A stretch of 6,491 nucleotides of DNA. It comes from Robiginitomaculum sp. (lineage in GTDB: Bacteria; Pseudomonadota; Alphaproteobacteria; Caulobacterales; Maricaulaceae). Positions 5,578 to 6,491 of the stretch are shown in pieces. Position 1 is the first letter of the stretch. Every line of letters starts with the position of its first letter. A model generated the notes under the pieces. The model had not been told where the DNA came from and did not search any database. It worked only from the letters and a program-made list of their open reading frames with translations. Made by a program: the position numbers and the translations under genes. The DNA lies in contig JALSYJ010000348.1 in the NCBI GenBank assembly GCA_027071965.1, forward strand, positions 1 to 6,491, read 5' to 3'.

Positions 5578-6083
5578 CATGTGTCATCGTTAATGATGCT
5601 AGTGCCCTGATCGATCTAAAGAAAGGGCGACTTCTTCACGTTTTGGGCGACCTTCCCTATCGTTGGGTTGTTCCAGTTCCTATTCGAGAGGATGAAGTTC
5701 TTAGTTTTTCGGGGCAAGATTGGCAGACATTGGAGGATTCTAACAGTTTTGAAGAATTTGACCTGCCATCTGGTCTAGTGAGCGAAGCCTTCGATCTAAG
5801 AATGGAACGCCCAAAACTTTCTGCAAATGATTGTTTTTGTTTGGTAACTGCACGCTCAATCGAAAAATCGATTCTTCTAACTGGTGACAAAATCCTTCGG
5901 ACAACAGCAGAACTTCACAAAGTGTGCGTTCATGGTATTTTGTGGATAGTTGACGAACTGGAGAGGTTAGATTGCTGTGAAAAATCACTCTTAATTCAAG
6001 CCCTTGAAATCTGGTATGATGACCCAAATGTTCGACTCCCGCCTCAAGAAATCAATAGTAGATTGAAATTATTTCAAGACTAA
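5559..6083 (+). CDS. PIN-domain-like protein coupled to the XRE-ImmA gene (probable toxin or nuclease)
   Basis: The 174-residue protein reads as a PIN-fold ribonuclease. It has an N-terminal strand with the first acidic residue (VIVNDASALIDLKKG, Asp13), acidic residues Glu44 and Glu46 in the middle, LSANDCFCLVTA with Asp91, and LLTGDKILRTTAE with Asp110. These are the spaced carboxylates that hold the metal in PIN nucleases. PIN proteins beside helix-turn-helix partners are usually toxins that cut RNA. Coupling to an XRE-ImmA gene fits COG2856-type toxin-antitoxin pairs. The start is GTG at 5559, overlapping the previous gene by 19 nt. No membrane or signal segment is seen. I do not recognise the subfamily; DUF3368- or DUF4411-like PIN groups are possible. 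The last ~35 residues (IWYDDPNVRLPP onward) are an extra helical tail of unknown role. Confidence 0.75.
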   Translation: MVEERVACVIVNDASALIDLKKGRLLHVLGDLPYRWVVPVPIREDEVLSFSGQDWQTLEDSNSFEEFDLPSGLVSEAFDLRMERPKLSANDCFCLVTARSIEKSILLTGDKILRTTAELHKVCVHGILWIVDELERLDCCEKSLLIQALEIWYDDPNVRLPPQEINSRLKLFQD

Positions 6084-6120
6084 TAAAATCCCCCTTTTCT
6101 TCTAAATCGCTCTCATACCT

Positions 6121-6491
6121 TTAACGCGGTCTGTTTTTAGGTTTGTTAGGATCAAGTTCTGGCGGTGGAGGCGGTTCTACCTTGCGTTCGCGCTCCTGCT
6201 TTTCTTGGCTAGCCTTCTCAATCGCACGCGCCTTGGCATCCTCCGTCTGACTTACCTTTAAATCCGCCGGATCAATCTTCACGGCCTGACCGTCTTCTTG
6301 CTCTCCTGCACTTATCTTTTCAGCCTTTTCAATCCGAACCTGTAATTCCTGTCGCTCGGTAATTTGCGCGCTAACCAGTTTTTGCAGTTCTTTGGCATCG
6401 CGAGCATTACAGGCCTCTTTATCGGCCAAGTTCTCACGTTTGGTGCGCGCATATCGTCCAGTTAAACGATCCCAAATACCAACAAGTCCAC
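6121..6491 (-). CDS. C-terminal part of a probable mobilization relaxase (runs off the right edge)
   Basis: The minus-strand frame is open from the stop at 6121 to the window edge, giving about 123 residues of a longer protein. It begins GLVGIWDRLTGRYARTKREN, then a charged, probably coiled-coil helix (QKLVSAQITERQELQVRIEK), a Glu/Lys-rich region and a proline-rich tail with five consecutive prolines (PPPPPELDPNKPKNRPR). From memory, the WDRLTGR...R..N segment followed by a Q/R-rich helix is typical of the C-terminal tail of relaxase/mobilization nucleases on alphaproteobacterial plasmids and integrative elements. The catalytic domain would be to the right, so the assignment rests on tail similarity. 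A TTG at 6429 could be mistaken for the start of a 102-residue gene, but the frame continues upstream without a stop. It converges on the PIN gene with a 37-nt gap lacking a clear terminator. Confidence 0.6.
   Translation of the reverse strand, partial: GLVGIWDRLTGRYARTKRENLADKEACNARDAKELQKLVSAQITERQELQVRIEKAEKISAGEQEDGQAVKIDPADLKVSQTEDAKARAIEKASQEKQERERKVEPPPPPELDPNKPKNRPR

Noticed and set aside
6121..6429. Complete 102-residue gene starting at TTG 6429
   Set aside because: The frame continues open upstream to the window edge with relaxase-like residues, so this is an internal codon of a longer gene.

Overview
The window spans the boundary between a bacterial chromosome and a mobile defence island, probably in an alphaproteobacterium. 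This is inferred from the style of the left-flank oxidoreductase, the tRNA-Leu sequence and the relaxase-like tail at the right edge. The leftmost ~300 bp are visibly richer in G+C than the rest, as expected for host backbone next to acquired cargo.

Left flank (1-563): the start of an NAD(P)/FAD oxidoreductase of the glutamate-synthase small-subunit type on the minus strand, then a short spacer with no gene. At 564-628 lies the 3' part of a tRNA-Leu(TAA) gene whose 5' part is missing. This is the usual mark of an island integrated into a tRNA gene. A restored full tRNA and the integrase would then lie beyond the right edge. Next to it (651-737) are an AT-rich palindrome and three copies of a 10-bp repeat, which are candidate recombinase-binding sites.

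Island cargo (about 629 to the right edge): a small conserved-type hypothetical gene (827-1120, minus) with a hairpin-rich leader is followed by the main system. This is a four-gene minus-strand operon with tiny gaps or overlaps: DUF2188-like small protein, CD-NTase (cGAS/DncV-like), stand-alone E2-like protein, and patatin-like phospholipase (CapV-like). It is an anti-phage CBASS operon of the short type II architecture (E2 only; no E1 or JAB gene here). The expected logic is that the CD-NTase senses infection and makes a cyclic nucleotide, the E2 covalently primes the CD-NTase, and the phospholipase is activated and degrades membrane lipids.

Divergent from the operon, sharing a 117-bp intergenic region with overlapping promoters, is a plus-strand gene fusing an XRE helix-turn-helix to an ImmA/IrrE zinc peptidase. 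It is translationally coupled to a PIN-domain protein. The pair could be a toxin-antitoxin module. The position and domain content also make it a candidate control switch for the CBASS operon, resembling a one-polypeptide version of the known CapH-CapP repressor/protease pair. At the right edge, the C-terminal end of a probable mobilization relaxase runs in from outside, suggesting an integrative mobilizable element.
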